Made by a program: the position numbers and the translations under genes
DNA from: Drosophila persimilis
Taxonomy: Eukaryota > Arthropoda > Insecta > Diptera > Drosophilidae
Direction: 5' to 3'
Length of the DNA: 64,000 nt
Assembly (NCBI RefSeq): GCF_003286085.1
Contig: NW_020825442.1
Span: 248,001-312,000, forward strand
Shown: positions 54,890 through 64,000 of the stretch, piece after piece
How positions within the stretch are numbered: position 1 is the stretch's first letter
How the letters are laid out: each line of letters begins with the position of its first letter
The notes under the pieces: model-generated
What the model was told of the DNA's origin: nothing
The model's database searches: none
Seen by the model: only the letters and a program-made list of their open reading frames with translations

Positions 54890-57862
54890 CTATTTACCAG
54901 TCTCACTGCCGCTCTGACTGTGCTGGCTGCCACCAGCATGATTGTACAATAGATGCGCTGCAAGCAGAGAGGAGGAAATACATATTTGCTTTAAAGGCAC
55001 AAGCTCTTGAAACACATTTAAAGCTTACCCACAACGACGGGGGGAAAATTGAAGGCGCCAAAAGGTGCTGCATTCACAGGCGTTGGCGGCGCCGGGGCCG
55101 GTGCATAGGCGGCCCCATCTAGAGTGGCCGATGGCGATGTTGTGGGCACAGCCCCTGTGGTCACGGGCGAGGCATGGTACGCCGAGGCGGCCTCTGGCAG
55201 CGAGTGGTTATGAATGATGGTGGTTGACGAGCTCTCGACTCCCGTACCCATTACAGCCACAGGGCCTCCCATTTGTTGCTCCATTTGGTTGGGATCCTGC
55301 CCGGTCGACGCCGACGACTGATAGCGAACGGGGGGCATCACGACAGTGGTCAGATGGGATTGAGTGCCTTCCTCGAGGAGACCTGTACGCTGCAGCCGAC
55401 CCGTCTTCGTTTCGATATGCTTGTTGTGGGCACTCAGGCAGTGGTTCCTCATGTTGTACAGCTGCAGGAAGTAGGCATCGCAGTGCGGACACTTGTACCG
55501 CTCGCCCGTGTGCCGACGTATGTGGGCCTTGAGGTCATTGCTCTGTGTGAAGCTCTTCGGGCACTGGTCGCACTTGTACGGCCGCTCGCCCGTGTGGGTG
55601 CGCATGTGGATGGTTAGATTGTAGGCCCGATGGAAGCTCTTGCCGCACGTATTGCACAGATTGGGCTTGGTGCCCGTGTGATACCTGGAGGGAAGCAAGC
55701 AAGGAAGGAAGGAACAGAGGTTCGATCATCGAGGGATCATTTGTAGCCAGGACAGGAGGACAGGAGGACAGGAGGCTTCACTTACCGCTCGTGCACCTTG
55801 AGATCGGTGGCCCGGGGAAAGGCCTTCACACAGTAGCGGCACTTGTACGGCTTCTCGCCATTATGCCGCCGCATGTGCACCCTCAGGTAATCGTTGCGGG
55901 CAAAGCTATCGCCACAGATGCAGCACAGGAAATTACGCTGACCAGTGTGGCTCTTCTCATGCTCGCGCAGCTGCTGGCGCTCCTTGAAGGTTTCCTCGCA
56001 GCTCTTGCAGGCGTACAGAAAATCGGTGTGGAGCAGCGTGTGCTTGCGCAGGTACGTTTTGCTGGAGAAACGCTTCGAGCAGTATTCGCAGGTGTGCTCC
56101 GCCAGCTGGAGCTTCAGTTCGCTGCCCGCCTCCAGGCCCTCGCCATTATGCTTGCTCACCTTGTGCCGCTCGAGAGCCTCGGGGCGAGCAAAGGCTGCTT
56201 CGCATAGGGTACATTTGTGCTCCTTGTTACTGTGCAGGCTCTGGACATGGGCCTTCAGATGGTCGCTGCGTGCAAATGCCTTGGGGCACTGCGGACAGCT
56301 GTGCGGCTTCTTCTCCAGGTGAGAGAGCTTGTGCCGCAGCAGGTGGCAGTGGCGGGAGAACGTCCTTTGACAGACATCGCAGCGATTCTCCGGATTGGGT
56401 TCTCCACTCTGTTTGTTGCGACGTCGTCGCTTTGTGGGCTTTGATTTTCTCAGATAATCCCTCATGATATCTAACTTGGATTTGTCTACGCCTCCTGGAG
56501 GGGCATCATCGTCTTCTCCATCATCCTCATCGTTGTCCTCGTCATCCAGGTCGCTCTCCTCATCCCCATCCCCAAAGTCGTATTGCTCTTCGTCCTCCTC
56601 CTCCTCCTCCTCCCCCTCCTCTTCATCACTGAGAGGCAAATCCTCCTCCCCCCCAGGGCGGCTGGGGTCTTCTATGAATTCATCTTCGTGCCGTCCTTCA
56701 GGCTCATCCACGCTGCCAGCCGCCGGCTGGCTTTCCTCTTTGATGTGCAGCGTCGTCTGAGTTGGCTCTGTGCTGGGCAAAGGTTCATCTGGAGAAAAGT
56801 TGATTAAATCCATGCTCTAGGAATGTTTAGCCGCTCACCTTTAACAGCGGCGGCATCGGTAGATGTTTGCCGCTCCTCGGTTTCAGTCTTCTCTTTCCGC
56901 CGGCGGAGCTTCTTCTCGAGCTTCAGGTCAAGATCTTCGGCTTCCAGGCAGGGCTCCGGCTTAATGTGCAGCCACAACTCTTTCTTGGCCTCGTCATTGA
57001 CCTCGTCCTCTTCCTCATTGCTGGATATGGGATTGATATTGCACTGATAGGCATCGCCCTCATCATTCTCGTCTTCGTTGAGCAGGACCTCGGCCGAAAC
57101 GAGCTCATCGCCGGCAGAGCTCTGCATTGTCGCCTCGTCCTCCAGCGGCCAGGTGCTATCTGACTCTTGTTTGTGTATATTGCGTATGTGACGAAGCATG
57201 TGATCCCTGCGGGTGAAGGCTGATTGGCAGTGGGGACACTGGAGACGCTCAGTTTGGTTATGACACCGTGCTAGATGCGCTCTGAGCTGACGCAGATGCG
57301 GGAAATGTTGCGGGCAGAATTTACACTTGAGCTGCTGGACCACCGCCGCCACCCCTTCACTAGCACTAAGACTGGTACTGGTGCCGGTGCTGGTGCCGAT
57401 GCCGGTGCCGCTGTCTCTTGTTTTGTGCACCCTATTCCTGTGCAGGCGCAGCTCCAGGCTGTTCAGGAACTGGTCGTGGCACATTTCGCAGGGCAGGAGG
57501 GCCACCTGCTCTGTTTGAGTGCACACATCGCTGCTGATGCTGCTGAGTGTGCGCCCCAGTAGTGTCATCAGCGAGCAATAGGACTTTTCCGCATCGCGCT
57601 TGAAACGGTAGGCGTGGCGGGCCGCCTTGATGCACAGGTCGCACATTTTATGCGGCATCTTGTCGTCGAATCGGTCGCAGGTGTAGCGCGTGCACTCGTT
57701 TAGTATCTGGACGAGATTGGCTCCCTGCTCCACAGGCGCCTCGTCGTAGATGAAGTGCATCTCCTCGCCCACCGCCACACTGCGCAGGCAAATTCGGCAG
57801 ACAATCTCAGCATCGAAATCGAAGCTGCCGCCCGCTGGCACTGGTTGGGCTGAGGCGGCCAT
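54890..57862 (-). CDS. ZAD-type C2H2 zinc-finger transcription factor, 13 fingers
   Basis: Four exons fit: 57862-56839, 56788-55786, 55684-55029 and 54957-54890, for 916 residues. Residues about 18-100 form a ZAD domain with paired cysteines (IVCRICLR and KMCDLCIKAA), the insect-specific dimerisation module. Three C2H2 fingers follow in exon 1 (CEMC, CKFC and CPHC starts), then an acidic linker with an Asp/Glu run. Ten more fingers lie in exons 2-3 (for example CDVCQRTFSRHCHLLRH and CDQCPKSFTQSNDLKAH), with TGE(R/K)P-type linkers in the later ones. The C-terminus is Ala/Pro-rich. The first intron is only 50 nt. Retaining the exon 3 donor would end the protein at GKL. A nuclear DNA-binding role is expected. 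The orthologue is not identified. Confidence 0.88.
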
Positions 57863-58174
57863 TGCTGTGGTTTGGGCGTGGATGTGGATTGTTATTGCAT
57901 ATGTGCATTTACAAATTATTGCCGCTGCTACTGCATTTCCTTAATTTTTTTAATAATTTTTTTTGTTTAACCACTGTGTGGGATTTATTACTATTTTGAA
58001 TGCGGTCATATTATAAAAGGATTTCTTACATTTCCAAGCAAGGCCACACTAAGCCATACATCGATATTCATAATAGTAAAAATATCGCATCCGAGCCGAT
58101 AGCTCCCGCTCAAGCAATTTAAACTACAAATTAAAAATAATAAAAATGTATTATTTACAAAAACGCAATACAAA
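57863..58174. other. promoter of the zinc-finger gene and 3' end of 6-phosphogluconolactonase
   Basis: 312 bp between a start and a downstream stop on the same strand. AT-rich with an ATCGATAT motif at about 58060. No coding sequence. Confidence 0.4.
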
Positions 58175-59112
58175 TTACGAAATAATCTGTGATCCAGCTC
58201 CCGCATCAACAATTAAGGTCAGCTGGCCATTTGTGGGATCTACCCATGCAGCGGGAAACTGTTTGTCCTGATCCACGAACACGCGCTGCAATTAAAAACG
58301 CCATTATTAAATGTAGTAAATCATATTGAGTCCCCCATTGCTCCCACCTTCACAACATCCGATTTGCTGGCGCCGGTCACCACAAACGCCACATCCCTGG
58401 CATTGTTGATCAGCGGCAGAGTAAACGTGATGCGCTCGGGCGGAGGCTTTGGAGAATTTCGGATGGGAATCACCAGGCGAGAGGTCTCCTCGAGCGTGGC
58501 AGGCTGCTCAGGGAACAAGGAGCAGGTGTGGCCATCCGGCCCCATACCCAGCAGCAACAAATCGAATTGTGGAACACTGTGACTATTGCCAAGTTTGACC
58601 TTTACTCTCGCCTCGTAATCGGCGGCACATTCATCCAGCAGCTTGGTGGTATCAGCCTTGACAAACTGCGAGTCCAAAATCGACGGTAGCTGGCTCAGCC
58701 ACTCGGTTCTATAGGCGCAAAATGTGGAATCGCTGTGATCATCAGCCACATAGCGTTCATCGCAGAAGAAGAACTCCCAGTTGCTTGTGTCCAGAGTACT
58801 TTTCCTCAGGGCTTTTGTCAGTAGCTGCACCAGGGAGCCACCTGATCATGGAGAAATAGTTGGCATTTTTGAATGAAAGACCATTTAAACACCTGACAAG
58901 GTCACCTTAAGTTGAGCTTATCAACGCACACACACACAGGCACACACTCAGATCGACTCGATCGGATCCTCACCTGAGAGGCCAATGCTGAAAGTCGCCT
59001 TCCTATCTTTCGCTTGCTCGGAGCAACGCCTCAGCAGATTGCTCAATGTCTCAATCAATTTATCTTCGGACTCGGCCAAGCTTATTTTGAAGGAACACTT
59101 GCGGTCGGGCAT
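58175..59112 (-). CDS. Pgls: 6-phosphogluconolactonase
   Basis: Three exons, 59112-58974, 58841-58348 and 58285-58175, give 247 residues, a normal length for this enzyme. Family motifs: SIGLSGGSLVQLL near residue 45 (phosphate loop), FFFCDERYVADDHSDSTF (about 75-90), the catalytic-region LLLGMGPDGHTCSLFP and RITFTLPLIN. The enzyme hydrolyses 6-phosphogluconolactone to 6-phosphogluconate, the second step of the oxidative pentose phosphate path, in the cytosol. The last exon codes for a short conserved tail (RVFVDQDKQFPAAWVDPT). A DRE lies 75 bp upstream. In D. melanogaster this is X-linked CG17333, from memory. Confidence 0.93.
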
Positions 59113-59186
59113 ATTGAAAATGATATTAACTCCCCTTGGACTCCACTTGGTGATGTTTAGTGTATCGATTAGGACTGTTTATATTA

Positions 59187-59194
59187 TATCGATA
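59187..59194. promoter_or_regulatory. DRE (TATCGATA)
   Basis: A perfect DREF palindrome 75 bp upstream of the 6-phosphogluconolactonase start codon. Confidence 0.5.
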
Positions 59195-59632
59195 TGTACA
59201 TTAATTTTATTTGTTATATGATAGTATTGTGCGATTTTATCAAATATCATTTTATTTATTTATTTATTAACGATGAATGGCCTGTTCATGTATTAACTCT
59301 ATTTTATGTATACATTGTATAATTTCATCATGTACTTGGTTAGTGGCCAGGGAAAATGAGCTATTGAGATTACTCAACTATCGATGGATACCTACCTACC
59401 TATATTTTGCAGTATGTGCAAATGAAATGTATCGATACATCCTTAAAAAATTTCATGAAATTGCGTTGTTTAATTTTTTTTTTGTGTCTATGGCATAGAC
59501 TTTATGCTAGGAAAAACATTTTCATTATCCAAAATATCGTACTAAGTGCCATTACGGCATCGAAAGTGGATAAAACATATACTATACGGAATTATAAACG
59601 CGTTTAAGGCACAGCTAAGAGAGCGCGTATTG
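59195..59632. other. intergenic region, 6-phosphogluconolactonase to small bristles
   Basis: AT-rich, non-coding sequence between divergent genes. No feature beyond ATCGAT-like motifs (59372 and 59431). Confidence 0.35.
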
Positions 59633-59940
59633 TTTAGTCTGGCATTTGGCACACAAAAAGGAAAGAAAAAGACACCAGAACAATTCCACACTATGCAACA
59701 ACAACAACAACAACAACAACACAGATAGATTGCGAGGCAGCAGCGGTCCAAAACAACGTGTACGGGTGCTCAAAAAAAAAAAATTTTTTAGTCTGGCATT
59801 TGGCACACAAAAAGGAAAGAAAAAGACACCAGAACAATTCCACACTAAGCAACAACAACAACAACAACAACACAGATAGATTGCGAGGCAGCAGCGGTCC
59901 AAAACAACGTGTACGGGTGCTCAAAAAAAAAAAATTTTCT
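59633..59940 (+). repeat. 154-bp tandem duplication in the small bristles leader
   Basis: Two near-identical copies (about 59633-59786 and 59787-59940) run from TTTAGTCTGGCATTTGGCAC through a (CAA)n tract and GTACGGGTGCTC to an A-run. They differ mainly by the number of CAA triplets and one or two bases. The second copy ends 13 bp before the start codon at 59954, so the 5' UTR, and possibly the promoter, is duplicated. Confidence 0.9.
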
Positions 59941-59953
59941 GTGGAAAACAACA

Positions 59954-60473
59954 ATGCCTAAGCGCGGTGGTGGTGGCGGCGGCGGCGGAGGCAGCCAGCG
60001 TTACAATAATAACAATGTTGGCAATGGCGGCGGTGGCGGCTCGCGTTACTCTGCCCTGAAAGATTTTGATGGTGAGTGGAAATCGCAAAGCAAAATATTA
60101 TATACCAGTGGAAATACACACATATACAAATTGTGCAATTTAGCCGATGGCGATGATATGCAACGTCGCAAGGATCGCAACAAGAGGCGTGTCAGTTTCA
60201 AGCCTCCACAATTCCCACACAAAAAGGATATAAAATTGCGCATGGAAGACTTGCGTCGTTGGGATGAGGACGATGACATGAATGAAATGACAACAGCAGC
60301 CAAAGTAAGATCAACCTTCCACCACGACTCGCATTGGATCTGTATTTATTCATTGACTCTCTCTTTCTCTCTCCGTGTAGGATCGTAATGCTCTGCGCCG
60401 TCGAGGATCACCGATTCCACGGGGCAAATTTGGCAAACTGATGCCCAACACCTTTGGATGGTATCAAGTGACG
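59954..60473 (+). CDS. sbr: small bristles / NXF1 mRNA export factor, first three exons only
   Basis: Exons 59954-60071, 60144-60304 and 60381-60473 code for 124 residues in frame: MPKRGG with a Gly-rich start, RRKDRNKRRVSFKP, the LRMEDLRRWDEDDDMNEM segment and RRRGSPIPRGKFGKLMPN ending FGWYQVT at a GTAAGT donor. This matches the N-terminus of Drosophila SBR (NXF1), the main mRNA export receptor. The next exon should begin the RNP-type RNA-binding domain, but nothing like it appears in the remaining 3.5 kb, which instead holds an SLC5 gene and a small minus-strand gene. Either the next intron is longer than 3.5 kb and hosts those genes, or this is a truncated copy. Confidence 0.85.
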
Positions 60474-61594
60474 GTAAGTCCTAGGCCAGCCAGCCAGACA
60501 AGCCATTAGCCATTAAGTGGTTATCCATATAGCGAGAACGACAACCATATAGATATCTGTGTACTATAAACTATGTATCGTATGTGGACGACTTGGAACT
60601 AGCAATTTTCCAGCATACAGATTTATGTGCTAAAACGTAATCAAAACTATTGCGGATCTCTCATAACATGCTTATCGCATGCACACGCATGTGACGGTGT
60701 CCGATGTCTGCTCGAGAATAGATTCTTGGAATTCGCAACATCCATGCGACGCTTGTGGACTGGACTGGTGGCGCATGTGTCCATGTTTATCCATCCATTT
60801 ATCAGCGGTGTTCGTTTTCGATTTAGCCCTGGCGTCTGGGCATCTCGCGACTCTCCGTTCCCCGGTTTGTGGTCGTTTGCGTTTATTAATTAATTTCAAT
60901 CGTAAAACCCGTAAACAACAAAATCTCAATAGCAGACACGTTGTGCGGGGTGAGGGGAGGGGCGGAGCCACAACAATTACAATTGCAAGCAAGCAAATAA
61001 ATATTTATGGCTGGACGGGCCGGGTCGGGGCACAGTGCCTGCCGCCAGTAGAGGGTCCCCAGCATTGGGAGCCGTCGTGGCATTAGCAGATTCTTCCGAA
61101 ATATATAGAACCATACCGGAGCCTGTCTGTGGTGCTGTAGGTATTCCCTCTGTGGGGCTCTGGTGGGCCAGTAACCTTCGGCTACACTGTGTGCGTGCTA
61201 TTCCTCCCACCACCTTGCACCACACGTTGCTATCTCTCTCGGCGGTGTCATAAAAACACGAGAAACAACAAAAAAAACCCAGGTAGAAAGCAGTTTGGCA
61301 CAAACCCTATGCTGACGGTGCTCCTTTAGGCCCGCTAAGCAGCAGTAGAACAGAACGGAACAGAACAGAGCTCTGGCCAGTGGGCACTGACTTCATTTCA
61401 TCGACAGCCGGCAAACGCTAAAGACTGTGAAACTGTGCGCGCGCGCTGCCTGGAATCTCAAGAGGCACGATTAGAGGCCGGCGTGGCAGACCCCAGACAT
61501 ACAGCCATCCACTTATCACACCCGGGAGTGATTAGATGTGCGATTAGATACGAAGCCCCCAAACCCCAATCGCAAGAGAGAGAGAGAGGAAGAA
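60474..61594 (+). other. putative large sbr intron / upstream region of the SLC5 gene
   Basis: Begins at the GTAAGT donor after sbr exon 3. No sbr-like exon is seen. The last 300 bp are the likely leader of the SLC5 gene, with CGGAACAGAACAG and a (GA)n run directly before its start codon. Confidence 0.45.
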
Positions 61595-63409
61595 ATGGAA
61601 GCCACTTTGGGAGCCTGGGACTATGCCATCCTGGCGGTGGTGCTCATCATCTCCGTGCTGATTGGCCTCTACTACCGATTCGCGGGCAAGAGGCAGAGCA
61701 CCACCACGGAGTACCTGCTGGCTGGTCGCTCGATGGGCGTCACCCCGGTGGCGTTTAGTCTGATGGCCAGCTTCATGTCGGCCATCACCATTCTGGGCGT
61801 ATCGATGGAGAACTATCAGTTCGGGACAATGTTCGTGATCATCAATCTGTCGTACGTGGTATCCACGCCCATTGCCGCCTACCTCATCCTGCCGGTCTTC
61901 TATCGCTTGAAGACGGCCAGTGTGTACGAGTATCTGGAGCTGAGATTCGGCTATGCCACCCGATTGGCCGCCTCCGTAAGCTTTTCACTACAGATGATCC
62001 TCTACATGGGCATTGTGGTGTACGCCCCGGCCCTGGCCCTGGAGGCCGTCACGGGCGTCAATCAGATCTTCTCCATTGTGATTGTGGGCGTCGTCTGCAC
62101 CTTCTATGCCACGATTGGCGGCATGAAGGCCGTGCTCGTGACCGACATCTATCAGTCGGTGCTGATGTTTGTCGCCGTCTTCAGTGTGATCATCTGTGCC
62201 TGGGTAAAGGCGGGCAGCCTCGGGGAGATCTGGCGCACAGCGCAGGAGAACGGACGCATCGATTTTACCAACTTTAGTGTGGATCCAACGGAGCGGCATA
62301 CGTGGTTCACCCAGATCCTAGGCGGCTGTGCCACCTACCTGGCCATCTATGGCGTCAATCAGGCCCAGGTGCAGCGCCTGCTGGCCGTTCGCAATCTGAG
62401 CTCTGCCCGGGCGGCGCTCTGGTGGTGCCTGCCCATCCTGTGCCTGCTCAGCCTGAGCACCTGCTTCTCCGGGCTGTGCATCTACTGGTACTACCGCGAC
62501 TGCGATCCTGTGCTGGAGGGACGCGTCAATTCGCGCGACCAGGTGATGCCGCTGTTCGTGGTGGACACCATGGGCGAGTACACCGGCCTGGCCGGGCTCT
62601 TTGTGTCGGGGATCTTCTGTGCGAGCCTCTCCACCATTAGCTCGATCATCAGCTCCCTGGCGGCCGTCACCCTGGAGGACTACCTCAAGCCGCTGTACAA
62701 GTGCTGCTCCAGTCGTGGCGGCACCCTGACGGACCGCCAGACCTTGTGGTACTCGAAACTTCTGTCCGTCTTCTATGGCTTGCTGTGCATCGGGCTGGCC
62801 TTCATGGCCGGCTCCATTGGGGGACTGCTGCAGGCGGCCCTCTCCATATTCGGGATCGTCGGGGGACCGCTGCTGGGCCTCTTCACCCTGGGCATGTATG
62901 TGACGTCGGCCAATCAGAAGGGGGCCATCGGTGGGTTGCTCATTTCGTTGGTTCTGTGCTTCTGGATCGGATTCGGGCAGCCGAGGCCGCCGCTGGTCAG
63001 CCTGCCCATGTCCACGGAGGGATGTCCGATTGATAGAACCTACGCAAGGGACGCATTCTTCTCAAAGGTGGAGGAGCAGCAGCAGGACGAGCACTACTTT
63101 TACTTGTACAGGATCAGCTACATGTGGTACGCCGCCCTGGGCTTTCTGGTGGCCTTCTTCGGGGGCTGGCTGCTCTCCTGGCTGTGTGCGCTGCTTAGGT
63201 GGGACGACAACCGTCGCATCTACCAGGACGCAGAGTGCACAATGATCAAGCACGATCTGTTTGTGCCGCCATTGGCCAAGCGGCTGCAGCGGCGTCAGAT
63301 GCCACGGCTGGTCGTGACCGGCACCAGCTCGGAGATCGGGGGCATCGCAGTGGTGGCACCGCCGCGACTCGACCAGATCGAGTGGGAGAGGCAGAAGGAT
63401 GTGGCGTAG
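61595..63409 (+). CDS. SLC5-family sodium-coupled solute symporter, intronless
   Basis: 604 residues from MEATLGAWDYAILAVVLIIS, where the first membrane span begins at once. An in-frame ATG at 61538 would add an unlikely Arg/Glu-rich leader. About 13 hydrophobic segments are visible. Family motifs include TTTEYLLAGRSMG after span 1, FMSAITILGVSMENYQFG (sodium-binding span), the R-x-T-like GGMKAVLVTDIYQ, and VSGIFCASLSTISSIISSLAAVTLEDYLKP near span 8, which holds the Ser/Thr sodium ligands. It belongs with the SMVT/SMCT-like insect branch (monocarboxylates, vitamins, iodide in relatives). The substrate is unknown here. The D. melanogaster counterpart could be CG9657 (rumpel) or a relative. AATAAA is at 63436-63441. 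Confidence 0.9.
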   Translation: MEATLGAWDYAILAVVLIISVLIGLYYRFAGKRQSTTTEYLLAGRSMGVTPVAFSLMASFMSAITILGVSMENYQFGTMFVIINLSYVVSTPIAAYLILPVFYRLKTASVYEYLELRFGYATRLAASVSFSLQMILYMGIVVYAPALALEAVTGVNQIFSIVIVGVVCTFYATIGGMKAVLVTDIYQSVLMFVAVFSVIICAWVKAGSLGEIWRTAQENGRIDFTNFSVDPTERHTWFTQILGGCATYLAIYGVNQAQVQRLLAVRNLSSARAALWWCLPILCLLSLSTCFSGLCIYWYYRDCDPVLEGRVNSRDQVMPLFVVDTMGEYTGLAGLFVSGIFCASLSTISSIISSLAAVTLEDYLKPLYKCCSSRGGTLTDRQTLWYSKLLSVFYGLLCIGLAFMAGSIGGLLQAALSIFGIVGGPLLGLFTLGMYVTSANQKGAIGGLLISLVLCFWIGFGQPRPPLVSLPMSTEGCPIDRTYARDAFFSKVEEQQQDEHYFYLYRISYMWYAALGFLVAFFGGWLLSWLCALLRWDDNRRIYQDAECTMIKHDLFVPPLAKRLQRRQMPRLVVTGTSSEIGGIAVVAPPRLDQIEWERQKDVA

Positions 63410-63507
63410 CGCAGCAGTTTCTTTCTTTATTTCATAATAAACTTTTGGCAACACGGAATTTCACAATAATAAAAAATGAGCAAACAAAACACAAAAGAGC
63501 GACGGCT
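63410..63507. terminator. interleaved convergent poly(A) signals
   Basis: The plus strand has AATAAA at 63436-63441 for the SLC5 gene. The minus strand has AATAAA at 63431-63426 for the next gene. The signals face each other 4 bp apart, so the two mature mRNAs should overlap at their 3' ends by several tens of bases. Confidence 0.6.
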
Positions 63508-63894
63508 TCACCCGACGATTTCGGGGGCAGGACTCGCCTCGTAATAGTTCCGTCCCGACGAGAGGTGCCACAGGGCCAGGAGGCGGGTGAGCTCCTTGTA
63601 GCTGAGTGTGTGCAGATCCTGGCGCTCGGCCGTGTAGACTCCCGCTGCCTTCAGCTCCTGCACAATGGTGTTGAACAGCTCCGGTCGATCCTCGCCCTCG
63701 GCTGTTGCCTCGCCCCTTGCCGCGATGCGTGAAATGTGCGATGGCTGTGCGGCGGCTGCTGCTGGCTCCATGGCATCCAAGGCAGCCACCAGCTCCAAGT
63801 CGTTGGTCATTGGCAGGGCATTTGAAGTGCCTGCCGCTAGCAGGAGTCCCGCCAGCACCAGTCCCAGTCCCAGCAGTCCCGGAATCTGTTTCAT
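63508..63894 (-). CDS. small secreted protein or peptide precursor
   Basis: A single exon of 128 residues starts MKQIPGLLGLGLVLAGLLLA, a strong signal peptide ending near GTSNA. The mature part is Ala/Glu-rich with an HISRIAARGEATAEG stretch, then an amphipathic region (ELFNTIVQELKAAGVY) and DLHTLSYKELTRLLALWHLSSGRNYY. The SSGR followed by NYY could be a Gly-Arg processing and amidation site, which would suggest a neuropeptide-type precursor, but there is no dibasic site and I do not recognise the family. It lies tail to tail with the SLC5 gene. Confidence 0.7.
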   Translation of the reverse strand: MKQIPGLLGLGLVLAGLLLAAGTSNALPMTNDLELVAALDAMEPAAAAAQPSHISRIAARGEATAEGEDRPELFNTIVQELKAAGVYTAERQDLHTLSYKELTRLLALWHLSSGRNYYEASPAPEIVG

Positions 63895-64000
63895 TGTGTC
63901 CGTCCGATTGCACGAAGCTTTGCCTTTGCACTGAGTGACCGCGGCAATTGAATCGCAACGAATACGCCTCCTAACCGAACCGAACCGCAGTTTCTGTTTC

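Overview
The window is animal nuclear DNA from a fruit fly of the genus Drosophila. Introns are short with GT..AG ends, and many proteins are recognisable Drosophila orthologues: Cdk7, snf, TrxT, deadhead, Sas10, Rnp4F, RBM33-like, fascetto-like, 6-phosphogluconolactonase and the 5' end of small bristles. Several of these are X-linked in D. melanogaster (Cdk7/snf/TrxT/dhd/Sas10/Rnp4F near band 4F, from memory), so the window is probably X chromosome (Muller element A). The species cannot be fixed from sequence alone. A Galileo-like foldback element fits, among others, the obscura group.

Layout. 1-7.8 kb: a compact cluster with Cdk7 (-) and snf (+) head to head, the germline thioredoxins TrxT (-) and dhd (+) head to head, and an unrecognised 502-residue coding sequence (+). 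7.9-11.2 kb: a six-exon Tudor-domain gene (-) containing about 47 copies of a 30-bp coding minisatellite. 11.7-21.3 kb: a nested transposon. A foldback element with 541-bp inverted termini and 7-bp target duplications has itself been hit by a complete 7.86-kb gypsy-type errantivirus with apparently identical LTRs. The nest separates the Tudor gene from Sas10, whose starts would otherwise lie about 0.6 kb apart. 21.4-25.8 kb: Sas10 (+) and Rnp4F (-) converge tail to tail. 26.6-35.0 kb: one signal-peptide exon followed by three complete purple acid phosphatase bodies, all in the same splice phase. 35.2-36.2 kb: a Gly/Tyr-rich secreted protein (-). 36.2-44.7 kb: no recognisable gene. 44.7-49.2 kb: an RBM33 orthologue (-). 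50.4-52.5 kb: a PRC1/fascetto-type microtubule bundler (+). 54.9-57.9 kb: a ZAD zinc-finger protein with 13 C2H2 fingers (-). 58.2-59.1 kb: 6-phosphogluconolactonase (-). 60.0-60.5 kb: the first three exons of small bristles/NXF1 (+), followed by an intronless SLC5-family sodium symporter (61.6-63.4 kb, +) and a small secreted protein (-).

Exon models were built by hand from splice consensus, reading frame and family conservation. Every complete multi-exon model sums to a whole number of codons. RNA processing is a recurrent theme (snf, Rnp4F, RBM33, sbr, Sas10). The most unusual items are the three-body phosphatase locus, the coding minisatellite in the Tudor protein, the nested transposon in a shared promoter, the apparent loss of one RRM from Rnp4F, a CEPC active site in Deadhead, and tandem peptide repeats between protease and reverse transcriptase of the errantivirus.
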